Positions 51,386 to 61,968 of a DNA stretch of 64,000 nucleotides are shown piece after piece. Positions within the stretch are counted from its first letter, which is position 1. Every line of letters starts with the position of its first letter. A model generated the notes under the pieces. It saw only the letters and a program-made list of their open reading frames with translations. It did no database searches and was not told the origin of the DNA. This DNA is from Kibdelosporangium aridum. GTDB lineage: Bacteria; Actinomycetota; Actinomycetes; Mycobacteriales; Pseudonocardiaceae. A program made the translations under genes and the position numbers. Where the stretch lies: contig NZ_FWXV01000019.1 of assembly GCF_900176515.1 (NCBI RefSeq), positions 1 through 64,000 on the forward strand, read 5' to 3'.

Positions 51386-52407
51386 ACCGTCCGTACACGA
51401 TCCTCAGCGCGGCGATGTCGGTCGACGGCTACATCGACGACGCGACGGATGACCGCCTGATCCTGTCTGGTGACGAGGACTGGGATCGGGTGGACGAGTT
51501 GCGCGCGAGCGTGGACGCGATCATGGTGGGCGCCAACACAATCCGCCGTGACAACCCGCGGCTCGGGGTCCGTTCGGACGAGCGGCGTGCCGAGCGGGAA
51601 GCGCGCGGGCTGCCTGCTAACCCTTTGCGCGTAACGTTCACCGCCTCAGGTTCACTTGACAAAGAGGCGGCGTTCTTCCGTGACGACAACTTCGTCGTGT
51701 ACGGCCCGCCGGCGGTTCCACTGTCCGTTGTGGTCGAGGACTTGGCGAGGCGTGGCGTGAAAAGGCTGATGGTCGAGGGCGGAAGTGCTGTGCACACGGC
51801 ATTTCTGACGCAGAACCTGGCCGACGAGATCCAGCTCGCGGTCGCCCCGATCTTCGTCGGCGACAGCCGCGCGCCCCGGTTCGTCCAAGATGGACAGTTC
51901 GGGACCGGCCGGATGGTGTTGGGTGACATTCAACGAGTCGGCGACGTCACGGTGATGCAGTTCTTCCCGGACGCCGACCGGTACTGGTTGCGGGTCTGCA
52001 TCGAGGAATCCCGCAAATGCCCGCCGTCCGAGACGGCGTACCCGGTCGGCGCGGTGATCGTTGCCGCCGACGGCAAGGAGATCGCTCGGGGTTACTCGCG
52101 GGAGACTGATCCCAAGGCGCACGCCGAAGAAGAGGCCCTGGCCAAAATCCCGTTCAATGACCCGCGTCTCAAGACCGCGACCATCTACAGCTCGCTGGAA
52201 CCGTGCAGCACTCGCATGTCAAGGCCGCGCAGTTGTTCACAGTGGATTATCGACGCCGGCATCCCGCGGGTGGTGTTCGCATTGCGTGAGCCGAGCCGGT
52301 TCGTGATCGGTGAGGGCTTCGAGGTGCTCGCCACCGCCGGCGTGACGGTCGTGGAAAGACCAGATCTGGCGCCAGAAGTCAAGAACGTGAGTTCTTTGTA
52401 CCGTTAA
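51382..52407 (+). CDS. RibD-like reductase-deaminase fusion in reversed domain order
   Basis: 341 residues. The N-terminal ~200 residues are a RibD-C/DHFR-like reductase (YTILSAAMSVDGYIDDAT, VGANTIRRDNPRL, VEGGSAVHTAFL). The C-terminal ~140 are a cytidine-deaminase-like domain with zinc motifs HAEEEAL (~247) and PCSTRMSRPRSC (~272-283). In standard RibD the deaminase is N-terminal. GTG start overlaps the rluB stop. It may catalyse the deamination and reduction of a riboflavin precursor or a related pathway for a modified pyrimidine; no other rib gene is near. Confidence 0.85.
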   Translation: MNRPYTILSAAMSVDGYIDDATDDRLILSGDEDWDRVDELRASVDAIMVGANTIRRDNPRLGVRSDERRAEREARGLPANPLRVTFTASGSLDKEAAFFRDDNFVVYGPPAVPLSVVVEDLARRGVKRLMVEGGSAVHTAFLTQNLADEIQLAVAPIFVGDSRAPRFVQDGQFGTGRMVLGDIQRVGDVTVMQFFPDADRYWLRVCIEESRKCPPSETAYPVGAVIVAADGKEIARGYSRETDPKAHAEEEALAKIPFNDPRLKTATIYSSLEPCSTRMSRPRSCSQWIIDAGIPRVVFALREPSRFVIGEGFEVLATAGVTVVERPDLAPEVKNVSSLYR

Positions 52408-52472
52408 GACTGCACGAACTACTCATCCCACGTGAGCTGGGATTTTCGTTCGTTACTCCATTCGGGTAACAG

Positions 52473-52488
52473 CTTGGTCTAGACCCTT
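52473..52488. promoter_or_regulatory. DasR-type operator (dre) 1 upstream of chitinase
   Basis: CTTGGTCTAGACCCTT matches the TGGTCTAGACCA core of DasR-responsive elements and of the direct repeats upstream of Streptomyces chitinase genes. It lies about 70 bases upstream of the chitinase ATG. Confidence 0.75.
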
Positions 52489-52497
52489 GATCTTCAC

Positions 52498-52511
52498 GTG
52501 GTCTGGACCAC
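52498..52511. promoter_or_regulatory. DasR-type operator (dre) 2 upstream of chitinase
   Basis: GTGGTCTGGACCAC is a near-perfect palindrome of the DasR type, 9 bases after dre 1. Two tandem sites suggest N-acetylglucosamine/chitin control of the gene. Confidence 0.75.
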
Positions 52512-52554
52512 ATCGTTTCTTGCATCGCTCCGCCCCTGCCGTTTGAGGAGACTG

Positions 52555-54159
<1,605 letters not shown>

Positions 54160-54166
54160 AAGGACA

Positions 54167-54210
54167 TTGCGACCCCGGGGGCTGCCTTGCGAGAGCCTCC
54201 GGGGTCGCAA
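54167..54210 (+). terminator. chitinase terminator
   Basis: TTGCGACCCCGG (54167-54178) pairs perfectly with CCGGGGTCGCAA (54199-54210). The hairpin starts seven bases after the stop; no T-run follows. Confidence 0.75.
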
Positions 54211-54221
54211 ACCCAACGCAA

Positions 54222-54284
54222 ACGAATCCCCCGTCAACCGCGATAGAGTCTTTGACTCACATCAGCGGCAGATGGGGGATTCGT
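54222..54284. promoter_or_regulatory. 11-bp inverted repeat spanning the NACHT gene start
   Basis: ACGAATCCCCC (54222-54232) and GGGGGATTCGT (54274-54284) are perfect complements. The right arm contains the GGGGG ribosome site and the first two bases of the GTG start codon. A -10-like TAGAGT (54244-54249) lies between the arms. Confidence 0.6.
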
Positions 54285-57200
54285 GCGTAAGAACCCGGCG
54301 CTCACTTACCGCGGCGCGCTCCGCCTCCTCGGCAAATCCGACTCCAAGCTGGTCAACGCCCTGGACACGCTGCTCGGTGGCTTGATCCTAGCCAGCCCGC
54401 TGTCGCCGGTCGCGACGCTGTTTCAGATGGTCGATCAGAAAAACGAGGCTATCTCGTTGCTGCGCAAGCTGGTCAGCGGCGTAGCCCAACGAATCTACCC
54501 GACCAAGGGTTACGAGCGCTATGAGTTGATCACCGCCGCGCACACGGTGATCGTTACAGCGGCCTTCTTCGACGCCTACCGAGAAACCACCAGGCGGTCC
54601 GCGTACGCGAGAGCCAATCTCAGCGAACGGGAAAAGCTGTCGATTGTCACTGACACACCGCCGGCGGATGCTGAAGAAGCTATCGCGTTGCTGGTGTCCT
54701 ATCAGTTGCCGATGCCTCCGATGGGCGAGGGCCTCTATCAGTCGCAGGTCCTGCGCGGTTATTACCAGAATCTGCTCAGGTCAGTGGACAGGGTAGTCAG
54801 AGGCCTCGACACCGGCCAAAGCGGCAGAATGGGCAGGGTCGTCAAGAGGCGGGATACTGGCCGGAGCGACAAGACACACGAAGAAGAGATGAACTCCGTT
54901 CGGGACGAAGTAGTGGCCAGAGCGGAAACGAGGTACCAGAGCTACTTCATCGAACTGGCCAATGATGTGCCCGAGTTCTTCGTCTGGGTGACCGTCGCCG
55001 GCCTGCGCGGCATCCAGGGCGTACACCAAGAGCTGAGGATGGCGCTGGCTGAGGAGAAGAACTCACTTGGCCGAATCGAGGAAATCCTCACTCGGCTCTC
55101 AGTGGCATGGGGCCGGAAACCGGACACCTACCGGCACATCCTGGTACGTGCGAACCGGTCTGTGCTCACCGAAACAGTCATGCCGAACGAAGCACTGGAT
55201 CAGTTCACCGATATGGCGTTCCCTGCGGTGGAACGCGTTTATCAAAGCCCCCGGTTCCGCGTCGCCGATGCGGCGAAGTCGTCACCCGCGGACGAGAACT
55301 GGTGGGCGCTGCAACCCATGCGGTCGAAACTCGACCTCTTCTTCGCGTCCTTCCTTACTTCCCTGAAAAGCGTGTCAGCGCCGTTGCTGTTGCTTGGCCA
55401 CCCCGGTGCCGGAAAGTCGTTGCTCACCAAGGTGCTCGCGGCCCGGTTGCCGGAAAGTGGGTACATCGCGATCCGGGTGCCGCTACGCCGTGTGGACGCC
55501 GACGCGCCGGTCATCGAGCAGATCCAGCAGGCGCTCGACCTGGCTACCAACCGCCGAGTGCACTGGGCCGACCTGGTCGACGAAGGCGATACGACCCGGG
55601 TGGTTTTCCTGGACGGTCTGGACGAGCTCTTGCAGGCGTCGTCGCGTGGCCGCGCTTCTTATCTCCAGGACGTCGCGGAATTTCAGCTCCGGGAGGCCGA
55701 GCAGGAACGACCGATCGCGTTCGTTGTCACCTCTCGGACAGTGGTGGCCGACCAGGTCCGGATTCCGGCCGACGCGACCTTGATGAAGCTGGAGGAATTC
55801 TCCGATGAGCAGATCGCCGACTGGTTGGGTGTCTGGAGTGCCTGCAACCAGGACAACATCGCCGCAGGTGTGATGGGCGAAGTCTCCTTGGATGTCGTGA
55901 TGAAGCATCGCGGGTTGGCGTGTCAGCCGTTGTTGTTGATGATGTTGGCTGTCTATGCGGCCGATCCGTCGGCGCCGCCACTGGACGCGAAGATGTCCAA
56001 TGCGGTCTTTTACGCTCGCATCCTCGATGACTTCGTTCGCCGGGAAGTGGCGAAGCGTGATTCCACTGTGGATGTCTCCGATCTGATCGAGGATCAGTTG
56101 TGGCGCTTGGGAATCGCCGCGTTCGCCATGTTCAACCGGGATCGCCAGGATGTCAGTGATCACTTGCTCGGGTCAGACATTCTGGCGCTGACCGGCGAAA
56201 CGCCGTCCGTCCGTCCTGACCGAGTGGGACACGAAACGATCAGCAGGTTCTTCTTCGTTTACACGGCCGAAGCCGACGCACACCGGGAAGAGGCTCACCG
56301 GGCGTACGAGTTCCTGCACGCGACCTTCGGCGAATACCTGGTCGCGCACTACAGCGTCAAGGTTCTGCTGGAGGTGGCCGGGAGTGGCAGGAAGACCAGA
56401 CGGGGTGGGCGCGAGTACGACGACGACTTGCTCTTCGCCTTGCTGTGCAATCAAAGCCTGACCACACGCCAATCGATCGCGGACTTCATCGGCGAGATCT
56501 TCGCGCGTATGACCGAACAGGAACAAACGTCGTGCGTGCGCACATTGGACGTGTTGCTGGACAGTTTCCGAAACCGGTCAGACAGCAGTACTTACGAGGG
56601 CTACCAGCCGCTGCCTGTCGACGATGTCCGAAAATTGGCTGCCTATTCGGCGAATCTCGTGCTACTCCGAACCCTTCTGGCGCCCGGCTTCGACCCGCCG
56701 GACTGGTGGGTGGCCACTGTTTCCCTGTGGCGTGCCGGGCTGGGAACCGGTTGGGAGACGCAGTGCCGTGCGCTGGCACGGGTGGACGGCAGGATAGTCC
56801 TGCGGAAGGACGTATTGCAGCCGGGCACGCTTGAGATCGCATTCCACCAGATGTGCGGCGATGTGAAGTCGGCCGCGCTTTACCAATGGGGCTGGACTGT
56901 CGCCGACAAGGGGCAAGTGACGAGCACGAATGAGGCATACTCGGACCTCGTCGCCTTCCTTGTCGAGGTTGTCCTCAATCCTGGATCTGACGTGCGCGAA
57001 GAGATGCCTTCAGCCATGTGGATGCTGGAAGATGAGCTTTCACCGATGGATATGGACCGCCTGTTCCGTCTCATCGGCCTTTATGTCGCCAAGCGTGCAC
57101 CTGGCTTGACCTCGGGCACGATCAAGGAGTGGATCAGGCTCGCCCTCGATTGCCGGCAGCCCGGGGTCGACCTCTCTGTGCTTGCTGCGGCGATTGCGGT

Positions 57201-57450
57201 CCATCCTGAGCTCCTGCTCGACTTGCCCGAGCTCATGGTGCCAGAGCAGTACAACATGGTGGCGTTGTTGATTTTCTTCGCAGCACAGGTTTCGACGCAC
57301 CAACCTGGCAATGACGCGTTGCGTGCGCTTCGCGATGCTGTCGCGGCGCGCCACAGTCATGTGGACTTTAACAATCAGCGTGTTCTGTTGATCCTGCTCA
57401 GGAGGATGCTCCACATTTCGTGGACACCGCCTGACACCACGAACCCTTAG
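54283..57450 (+). CDS. NACHT-type STAND NTPase, probable anti-phage protein
   Basis: 1055 residues. An N-terminal helical domain (~1-330) of the NACHT N-terminal helical type (ALRLLGKSDSKLVNALDTLLGG) is followed by a NACHT module with Walker A LLGHPGAGKSLLTKVL (~372-380) and Walker B VVFLDGLDELLQ (~440-450), and a long helical C-terminus without obvious repeats. No nuclease or toxin domain is recognised. Bacterial NACHT proteins of this layout act as abortive-infection immune sensors. GTG start with GGGGG upstream. Base composition is less GC-rich than neighbours, consistent with transfer. It stands alone between chitinase and a SARP gene. Confidence 0.85.
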   Translation: MRKNPALTYRGALRLLGKSDSKLVNALDTLLGGLILASPLSPVATLFQMVDQKNEAISLLRKLVSGVAQRIYPTKGYERYELITAAHTVIVTAAFFDAYRETTRRSAYARANLSEREKLSIVTDTPPADAEEAIALLVSYQLPMPPMGEGLYQSQVLRGYYQNLLRSVDRVVRGLDTGQSGRMGRVVKRRDTGRSDKTHEEEMNSVRDEVVARAETRYQSYFIELANDVPEFFVWVTVAGLRGIQGVHQELRMALAEEKNSLGRIEEILTRLSVAWGRKPDTYRHILVRANRSVLTETVMPNEALDQFTDMAFPAVERVYQSPRFRVADAAKSSPADENWWALQPMRSKLDLFFASFLTSLKSVSAPLLLLGHPGAGKSLLTKVLAARLPESGYIAIRVPLRRVDADAPVIEQIQQALDLATNRRVHWADLVDEGDTTRVVFLDGLDELLQASSRGRASYLQDVAEFQLREAEQERPIAFVVTSRTVVADQVRIPADATLMKLEEFSDEQIADWLGVWSACNQDNIAAGVMGEVSLDVVMKHRGLACQPLLLMMLAVYAADPSAPPLDAKMSNAVFYARILDDFVRREVAKRDSTVDVSDLIEDQLWRLGIAAFAMFNRDRQDVSDHLLGSDILALTGETPSVRPDRVGHETISRFFFVYTAEADAHREEAHRAYEFLHATFGEYLVAHYSVKVLLEVAGSGRKTRRGGREYDDDLLFALLCNQSLTTRQSIADFIGEIFARMTEQEQTSCVRTLDVLLDSFRNRSDSSTYEGYQPLPVDDVRKLAAYSANLVLLRTLLAPGFDPPDWWVATVSLWRAGLGTGWETQCRALARVDGRIVLRKDVLQPGTLEIAFHQMCGDVKSAALYQWGWTVADKGQVTSTNEAYSDLVAFLVEVVLNPGSDVREEMPSAMWMLEDELSPMDMDRLFRLIGLYVAKRAPGLTSGTIKEWIRLALDCRQPGVDLSVLAAAIAVHPELLLDLPELMVPEQYNMVALLIFFAAQVSTHQPGNDALRALRDAVAARHSHVDFNNQRVLLILLRRMLHISWTPPDTTNP

Positions 57451-57451
57451 G

Positions 57452-60187
57452 TCATTCGATGTCTAGGATCTTGCGAACGTCATCAGCCTCGGGCACGCCC
57501 AACTCCTTGTACAGAGCCAAAGCCTTCTCCCACTGGGCTCTTGCCGCGTTCTCGTCGCCAAGGTCGTGGTGGGCTTGCCCGAGCCCGTTGTACGCCCGGG
57601 CAAGCTCCGAACGCAACCCGGTCTCCTCGCTGAGCTGCAAAGCCTCCTGGTGCAAAGCCAGAGCCTCGGCCGGATCCGAAGCACCCCGAGCCGCCTCGCC
57701 CAGACTGTTCAGCACCTCGATCTCGAACGTCCGGTTCGACCACTTCCGTGCGATCTCCAACGCCTGTGTCAGGTACTCGCGTGCCTCGTCATACCGCTCA
57801 AGCTGAGTAAAGGTCCGCCCGAGGTTGTCCAGCGCATGCCCTTGCAGGTAAGGAAGTTCGTCCCGCGCGATCGCCAAGGCCCGCTTGTAGTGGTGGATCG
57901 CTGCCTCGTGATCGCCAAGCCCGGCCAGCTCGATGCCGAGATTGTCCAAAGCGAACACTTCCAGGACCCCGGTTCCGGTCTCCCGTCCGATCTCCGCGGC
58001 TTGCCGGTAGTACGACATCGCCTTCTGACGCCGGCTGAACCACGAATGCGCCACGCCGATGCTGTTCAAAGCATGGCCTTCCAGTTGCCGTGCCCCGGTT
58101 TCACGGAAGATCCGCAACGCTTGTTCGTGGTGTTCAACGGCTTCCGTGTAACGTCCGAGCCGCTCAAGGCACATTCCCAAGTTGCACAAAGCTTGTCCTT
58201 CAAGCACACGTTCACCGGACTCGCGTGCCGCCGAGACAGCGCGCGTGTGCAGCGTCAGAGCCTCGTCGTGGTGGCCGCGGATATACAAGAACCGCCAGAG
58301 GATCGCCGACAACAGCGACGTGAACCTTCCGTCCCGCACTGCCAACAGGTTCGTCCGCTCCGATTCCAGCCATGCGGCGGCTTCCTCATATCTGGTCAAC
58401 GTCGGAATCGGGGTGTCCGAGGACGGGACCGTCGCACGCCGGTGCCGTTCCTGAGGCGCGATCAAGTCCATCGCCACCGACGCGGCGTGCAGGTAGTAGT
58501 CGTACAGCTGGCCCAGCGCCGACGTGTCCTTCGCCAGTTGCGCCGCGTACGCCCTGAGCAGGTCGTGCATCCGGTATCGGCCGGGACTTGGTTGCTGCAG
58601 CAGGTGGACGTCCAGCAAGCCTTCCAGCAACCGGTCAGCCTCTGGCAGAGAGATATCGCCGAGTGCCGCCGCGGCGTGCACGTCGAAGTCCGGACCTGGG
58701 ATCAGGCCGAGCAAGCGGAACAGCCGCTGGTGCGGTGAGTCGAGATGCTCGTACGACAGGCTGAACGCGGTCGCCACGCTACGGTCTTCGGCGTGCAATT
58801 CGGCCAATTGCCGTTGGTCCCGCAGGCGTCCTGCCAGGTGGGCGACCATCCAGCGAGACCTGTGCCGTAATCGGGCCGCCGCGAGCCGGATCGCCAGCGG
58901 GAGATACCCGCACAACCGCAGGACCTCCTCCACCGCGCCCGGTTCGGCGATCTGCCGTTCTTCGCCGATGATCCGGCCGAAGAGTTCCTTCGCGTCCCGC
59001 GGTGGCAGGACGTCCAGCGACAACACGCGCGCGTCGTCCAGGCCTGCCAGCCGCTGCCTGCTCGTGATCAGCACCAGGCATTCCGGCGTTCCCGGAAGCA
59101 GCGGCCGGACTTGTGCCGTGTCGGCCACGTTGTCCAGCACGATCAGCATTCGGCGTCCGGCCAGGCGCGATCGCCATAACGTCGCTCGTTCGTCGACGTC
59201 GTCGGGGATCGCGGAGACGCCGATCGCCCGCAGCACTTTGTCGAGCGCGGCGGCGGGGGAGAGCGGTGCGCTACCAGGCGTGTACGCGTGCAAGTCGAGG
59301 AACAGCTGGCCGTCCGGGTACTGCGGCGCGAGTTGATGCGCAAGCCGTACCGCCAACGCTGTTTTGCCGATGCCTGCCATGCCGTCGATCGCTGCGACAC
59401 CGTCGGCATTCGTCAGCAGATAACGCAGTTCCGTGGTTCTGCCGGTGAACTGGGTGACGTCCCTCGGCAACTCGAACCGAGCTGCGGGCGTCGCGCTGTT
59501 GGTGAGGATCTGCTGACGGGTCCTGGTCAGCTCCGGGCTCGGGTCGATGCCCAGTTGCGCGGCCAGCGCGCGACGGGTTTCGTCGTACACCGCGAGCGCG
59601 CCGGACTGCCTGCCGGATTGGTGCAGCGCCAGCATGAGCTGGCCGGCAAGCCGTTCGTCCAATGGGAATTCCGCGGCCCGCGCGGTCAGCTGGGGGATCC
59701 GGTCGACGCTCAGTTCCAGGTCGTTGCGGTCCAGTTCGGCCGCGAGCCGTTCCCGGTTGAGAGTTTCCCGCACGTCCGCGAGCCACGGCGTGTCCAGACC
59801 GGCGAATGGCTCGCCACGCCACAAAGCCAGCGCTTGGTCGAACAACCGCACGTCACCGGTGTCCCGTGCTTCGGCGGCCAGGCGGCGGAACCGGTGCAGG
59901 TCCACCAGATCGGGATCCACGCTCAGCACGTAACCGCCGGACCGGCGCACGATGTCCACGTCCGGCAAGATCTGCCGCAGCCGGGAAAGGTAGCTGTAGA
60001 GCGAGTCACGGGCTCTGGTCGGCGGGCGTTCGCCCCACACCCGGTCGAGGAGCTGGTCGACCTGCACCACCTGGTCGGCCTCGACGAGTAACGTGACCAA
60101 CACGCATCGTTGCCTGGCATGCCCGAGATCGACCAGCTGACCGCCCTGCTGCGCCTCGATCTCGCCGAGAAGCCTGAACTCCACCAC
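57452..60187 (-). CDS. AfsR/SARP-type regulator with NB-ARC and TPR domains
   Basis: 911 residues. N-terminal OmpR-like winged helix (~1-95, FRLLGEIEAQQGG, SLYSYLSRLRQIL), bacterial transcriptional activator domain (~100-245), NB-ARC ATPase with Walker A IDGMAGIGKTALAV (~285) and Walker B MLIVLDNVADT, and C-terminal TPRs (~620-900). Such regulators activate secondary-metabolism genes. GTG 60187 starts MVEFRLLG. Directly upstream are two TTCAAGGT repeats 11 bases apart. No biosynthetic cluster is next to it. Confidence 0.92.
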   Translation of the reverse strand: MVEFRLLGEIEAQQGGQLVDLGHARQRCVLVTLLVEADQVVQVDQLLDRVWGERPPTRARDSLYSYLSRLRQILPDVDIVRRSGGYVLSVDPDLVDLHRFRRLAAEARDTGDVRLFDQALALWRGEPFAGLDTPWLADVRETLNRERLAAELDRNDLELSVDRIPQLTARAAEFPLDERLAGQLMLALHQSGRQSGALAVYDETRRALAAQLGIDPSPELTRTRQQILTNSATPAARFELPRDVTQFTGRTTELRYLLTNADGVAAIDGMAGIGKTALAVRLAHQLAPQYPDGQLFLDLHAYTPGSAPLSPAAALDKVLRAIGVSAIPDDVDERATLWRSRLAGRRMLIVLDNVADTAQVRPLLPGTPECLVLITSRQRLAGLDDARVLSLDVLPPRDAKELFGRIIGEERQIAEPGAVEEVLRLCGYLPLAIRLAAARLRHRSRWMVAHLAGRLRDQRQLAELHAEDRSVATAFSLSYEHLDSPHQRLFRLLGLIPGPDFDVHAAAALGDISLPEADRLLEGLLDVHLLQQPSPGRYRMHDLLRAYAAQLAKDTSALGQLYDYYLHAASVAMDLIAPQERHRRATVPSSDTPIPTLTRYEEAAAWLESERTNLLAVRDGRFTSLLSAILWRFLYIRGHHDEALTLHTRAVSAARESGERVLEGQALCNLGMCLERLGRYTEAVEHHEQALRIFRETGARQLEGHALNSIGVAHSWFSRRQKAMSYYRQAAEIGRETGTGVLEVFALDNLGIELAGLGDHEAAIHHYKRALAIARDELPYLQGHALDNLGRTFTQLERYDEAREYLTQALEIARKWSNRTFEIEVLNSLGEAARGASDPAEALALHQEALQLSEETGLRSELARAYNGLGQAHHDLGDENAARAQWEKALALYKELGVPEADDVRKILDIE

Positions 60188-60202
60188 GCGTATGGTCGCC
60201 TA

Positions 60203-60221
60203 TTCAAGGTCTGTTCAAGGT
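60203..60221. promoter_or_regulatory. SARP-type direct repeat (candidate auto-operator)
   Basis: TTCAAGGT occurs at 60203-60210 and 60214-60221, start-to-start 11 bases, as in SARP binding sites. On the minus strand the repeats end 8 bases before CATACG, a possible -10, which would put the transcript start at the GTG of the SARP gene. Confidence 0.6.
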
Positions 60222-60310
60222 TTCTCCATGATGGCACGGACAGCCGCGCGGCACTGGGGAATTGGGCGTGCGAGTGGCCCGCCGCCGCGTGGTGCGGTTA
60301 GCTGGTCGGC

Positions 60311-61399
60311 ATGCGCGTGATCGTGGTCGGTGGCGGCATTGTCGGTGCTGTGGCGGCGTATCGGCTGGTTGCCGAGGGTGCGGAGGTCCTGCTCGTGGAC
60401 GCGGGACACGAAGGCCAGGCAACGGCGGCGGGCGCGGGCATCGTGTGGCCGTGGCCGATCGGCGAGCCTTCGCTGGGCACTGCGGACTTCTGGTGGGCCG
60501 CGGCGGCGCAGTACCCGGTTCTGTTGAACCAGTTGGCCTCCGACGGCGAACCGGAGCCGGGTTACGCGCAGGTCGGCGGAATCACCATCACCGACGACGA
60601 GAGCGGCCTGCCCGAAGCGGCCACGATGATCCGCGCCATCCAGGAACGCGACTCGTCCGTCGGCGAGTTCGAAGTGCTGCCCACCGGGGAACCCGCACGG
60701 CGTTTTCCCGTTCTGCGCCAAGATCTCGCTGGTCTGTACGTCAGCGGAGTCGGGCGTGTCGACGGTCGCGCGATGCGGGATTCGTTGCTACGTGCGGCCG
60801 AACGGCGTGGCGCGCGCCAGATTCGTGGCGAGGCCAAGCTTGTCCGTGCACTGTCCCGGGTGACCGGTGTCGAGGTCGGTGGTGAGGTGATCGGCGCGCA
60901 CGCTGTCGTTGTGGCAGCGGGTGCTTGGACGGCCACGCTGTGTGAGGAGATCGGTGTCGAGGTCGCGGTCGAGCCGCAGCGCGGCCAGATCGCGCACCTC
61001 CGTCTGTCCGGAGTGGACACTTCGGAGTGGCCGGTGATCCGCTCGATGAGCGATCACTACCTCGTGGCGTTCCCTGGCGGGAAAGTCGTGGTCGGGGCGA
61101 CGCGGGAGACCGGATCCGGGTTCGGCTTCCGGCAGACCGCCGGCGGCGTGCACAAGGTCTTGTCGGACGCCCTCGGTGTGGCGCCGGGACTTTCCGACGC
61201 CACGATCGAGGAGATCCGGATCGGCTTCCGGCCGTTGAGCACCAGCGGCCGTCCGGAGATCTCGTCGCCGGCTGACGGCCTGGTCATCGCGACCGGGCTG
61301 GGTCCTAGCGGGCTCACTTTGGCTCCGTTGACCGGGACCATCGCCGCCGAACTGGCGCTTGGTCGTCAGAGTTCCTTGGCCAGCAGCGAGACCAGGTAG
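60311..61399 (+). CDS. FAD-dependent oxidase of the DAO/glycine-oxidase family
   Basis: 362 residues. N-terminal Rossmann motif MRVIVVGGGIVGAVAAYRLV, then a DAO-type fold (GYAQVGGITI, HAVVVAAGAWTATLCEEIG, PQRGQIAHLRL) and the C-terminal ATGLGPSGLTLAP. Oxidises a D-amino acid, glycine or sarcosine-type substrate; the exact one is not clear. ATG 60311, divergent from the SARP gene. Its 3' end overlaps the convergent GNAT gene by 34 bases. Confidence 0.88.
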   Translation: MRVIVVGGGIVGAVAAYRLVAEGAEVLLVDAGHEGQATAAGAGIVWPWPIGEPSLGTADFWWAAAAQYPVLLNQLASDGEPEPGYAQVGGITITDDESGLPEAATMIRAIQERDSSVGEFEVLPTGEPARRFPVLRQDLAGLYVSGVGRVDGRAMRDSLLRAAERRGARQIRGEAKLVRALSRVTGVEVGGEVIGAHAVVVAAGAWTATLCEEIGVEVAVEPQRGQIAHLRLSGVDTSEWPVIRSMSDHYLVAFPGGKVVVGATRETGSGFGFRQTAGGVHKVLSDALGVAPGLSDATIEEIRIGFRPLSTSGRPEISSPADGLVIATGLGPSGLTLAPLTGTIAAELALGRQSSLASSETR

Positions 61400-61851
61400 G
61401 TCCCGCCCTTGGTGCGTTGCTGGCCGACCTCGACGAACCCGATCCGCTTGTGGAACCGCAGGCTGCCGGGGTTCGGCGGCTCCAGGTTGACCTCGCACAG
61501 CACGCGCGGGGCGTCGTGTTCCTTGGCGTACTCGCTGACGATGTCGTAGAGCTTGACGCCGATGCCGCGATTGCGTGCCTCTTCGCCGACCACAATCCGG
61601 TCAACGTAGATGAACCGGTCGTAACGCTCGCTGAAGAAGCGGTAGTTCTCGCTGGCGTAGTCCACGCCCGGCGGCAGCGTGAGCACGAAGCCGAGCACGG
61701 TGTCGCCGTCCTTGAGTGCCACGGTCAGCTCGGACATCTCGATCAACGCGGCGAGTTCGGCCTCGGTGGCCTCGTTCACGTTGGGCACCGCGGCGTTGTT
61801 CATCGCCAGGATCATCCCGGCGTCGGTCGGCTTGAGCATCACGCTTTCCAT
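61366..61851 (-). CDS. GNAT-family N-acetyltransferase
   Basis: About 161 residues. GNAT fold with acetyl-CoA loop VVGEEARNRGIGVKLYDI and NLEPPNPGSLRFHKRIGFVEVGQ. ATG 61851 (MESVMLKPTDAG); ATG 61869 is an alternative. Substrate unknown. It lies between the FAD oxidase and cmk on the opposite strand. Confidence 0.88.
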   Translation of the reverse strand: MESVMLKPTDAGMILAMNNAAVPNVNEATEAELAALIEMSELTVALKDGDTVLGFVLTLPPGVDYASENYRFFSERYDRFIYVDRIVVGEEARNRGIGVKLYDIVSEYAKEHDAPRVLCEVNLEPPNPGSLRFHKRIGFVEVGQQRTKGGTYLVSLLAKEL

Positions 61852-61968
61852 GGCGCGATCTTGGCACATGGGTGATTGCAAACGTTTGCAGGCGTCCTGA
61901 CCGGCTCGCGCTCACAGCGGCCAGGCAGAATAGACGGTTGGAACGGTTTTCGAGGAAAGGGCGACGGG

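Noticed and set aside
54259..54273. CATC-AGCGGCA-GATG before the NACHT gene resembles the D-arm of tRNA-like RNAs B1/B2
   Set aside because: No acceptor stem, anticodon arm or GGTTCGA T-arm can be found around it, so it is probably chance.
60311..61399. SARP regulator plus FAD oxidase plus GNAT as a secondary-metabolite cluster
   Set aside because: No biosynthetic core enzyme lies nearby; the three genes face different directions and show no operon link.
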